Shown here: positions 5,880 through 6,388 of the stretch, one piece after another
How the letters are laid out: every line of letters begins with the position of its first letter
Position numbering within the stretch: the first letter of the stretch is position 1
Source of the DNA: an uncultured Bacteroidales bacterium
Lineage (GTDB): Bacteria > Bacteroidota > Bacteroidia > Bacteroidales > UBA932
Assembly: GCA_946415795.1 (NCBI GenBank)
Contig: CAMKTW010000097.1
Coordinates: 1-6,388 of the forward strand
DNA: 6,388 nucleotides
Direction of reading: 5' to 3'
The notes under the pieces: model-generated
Told to the model about the DNA's origin: nothing
Seen by the model: the letters and a program-made list of their open reading frames with translations, nothing else
The model's database searches: none
Position numbers and translations under genes: made by a program

Positions 5880-6388
5880 TTATCTGTACTTCTCTAACAG
5901 CGCAGCAATCTGTTCGCGGCGCTGGAAGAGATACTGCGGGTCCTGGATGAAGTAGGCTTCCTTGTCGCTGAGGTTGTCGTCTTGATAGACCTCCTTGGGC
6001 ATCACCAGCAGGGCCTTAGCCTTGCGGGCGTCGGCGGCGCTCATGCGGGGAATGCGCTCTGCCAGCATGGTCAGATAGTCGTAGTCCTCTATGCCGTCGC
6101 GCAGGATTTCCAGGCGGACGCAGGGGATGGGGTAGCCGGTGTATGCGGTGGTTTTGTCCTCGTTCGGATGGCGGTTGTGCGGGTAGAACAGGGTGCCGTC
6201 GCCCACGGCCAGCAGCCGCTGTATCATTGAGTTGTTGCTGCCGAAGCAGTAGGGGTCTTCCCATTGGTTCTGGAGAGTTCCTGCAGGCGCCACTGTAGGG
6301 GAGTTCCACGAGGTGCTTGACCATATCAGGATTCCCTTGAAGCCGAACTGGTAGGAGGCCCACAGCCAGATGCGCATATCAATGGCAT
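5880..6388 (-). CDS. GH123-like (DUF4091) glycoside hydrolase, C-terminal ~169 residues, paralogue 3, cut by window edge
   Basis: The reading frame is open from the right edge to a TAA at 5882-5880. The first visible codons read AIDMRIWLWASY, aligning with the interior of the other two proteins (NAIDMRIWLWASY in the 769-aa protein). The Met at 6377 is therefore internal, not a start. The fragment is closest to the 769-aa paralogue: they share GFKGIL-WSS, QRLLAVGDG, FYPHNRHPNED, TAYTGYPIPC, LRDGIEDY-YLTMLA and DPQYLFQRR. It represents the end of the catalytic domain; the Asp-Glu pair, CBM-like module and signal peptide would lie beyond the window. It is the first of the three in transcription order, so the operon promoter is probably outside. 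It carries the only two CATG sites in the window. Confidence 0.9.
   Translation of the reverse strand, partial: AIDMRIWLWASYQFGFKGILIWSSTSWNSPTVAPAGTLQNQWEDPYCFGSNNSMIQRLLAVGDGTLFYPHNRHPNEDKTTAYTGYPIPCVRLEILRDGIEDYDYLTMLAERIPRMSAADARKAKALLVMPKEVYQDDNLSDKEAYFIQDPQYLFQRREQIAALLEKYR

Noticed and set aside
6375..6377. ATG at 6377 as the start of a 165-aa protein
   Set aside because: The frame stays open upstream to the window edge and the preceding residues (AID) match the interior of the paralogues, so this Met is internal.

Overview
The window looks like chromosomal DNA from a member of the Bacteroidales/Bacteroidota. Three things suggest this. The coding sequence is GC-rich while the spacers are AT-rich. 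The one recognisable promoter has a TAnnTTTG -7 box, the Bacteroidota form, and Shine-Dalgarno sequences are weak or absent. The main genes are secreted glycoside hydrolases of the GH123/DUF4091 type, in tandem. The genus cannot be read from the sequence.

Every gene lies on the minus strand, so transcription runs from high to low coordinates. At the right edge (5880-6388) is the C-terminal end of a first GH123-like protein. A 267-bp spacer (5613-5879) follows, filled by two abutting inverted-repeat structures. Next come two complete GH123-like genes: 3303-5612 (769 aa) and 959-3301 (780 aa), separated by one base. All three are clearly paralogues. Both complete copies have a type I signal peptide, an N-terminal beta domain, a CBM-like beta-sandwich domain and a C-terminal catalytic domain with an adjacent Asp-Glu pair. 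A 104-bp AT-rich spacer (855-958) carries a candidate promoter. It precedes the first 284 codons of an AMP-forming acyl-CoA ligase that runs off the left edge.

The three hydrolases are probably one co-transcribed group that removes beta-linked N-acetylgalactosamine, or a related amino sugar, from host or dietary glycans in the periplasm. No SusC/SusD pair, regulator or sulfatase is visible, so membership of a polysaccharide utilisation locus is inferred only. The acyl-CoA ligase appears to have its own promoter and probably has an unrelated housekeeping role in lipid activation.

Two signals are not explained by the genes. First, the tetranucleotide CATG is almost absent: two occurrences in 6388 bases, both within 28 bases of the third paralogue. 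Codon choice before Met, and His codon choice before G, bend to avoid it. This suggests long-standing pressure from a CATG-specific restriction or methylation system. Second, the spacer 5613-5879 holds an approximately 134-bp GC-rich palindromic, MITE-like element next to a second nested dyad. Their ends form an alternating GGCAG / CTGCC / GGCAG / CTGCC series that could fold in two mutually exclusive ways in the operon mRNA.
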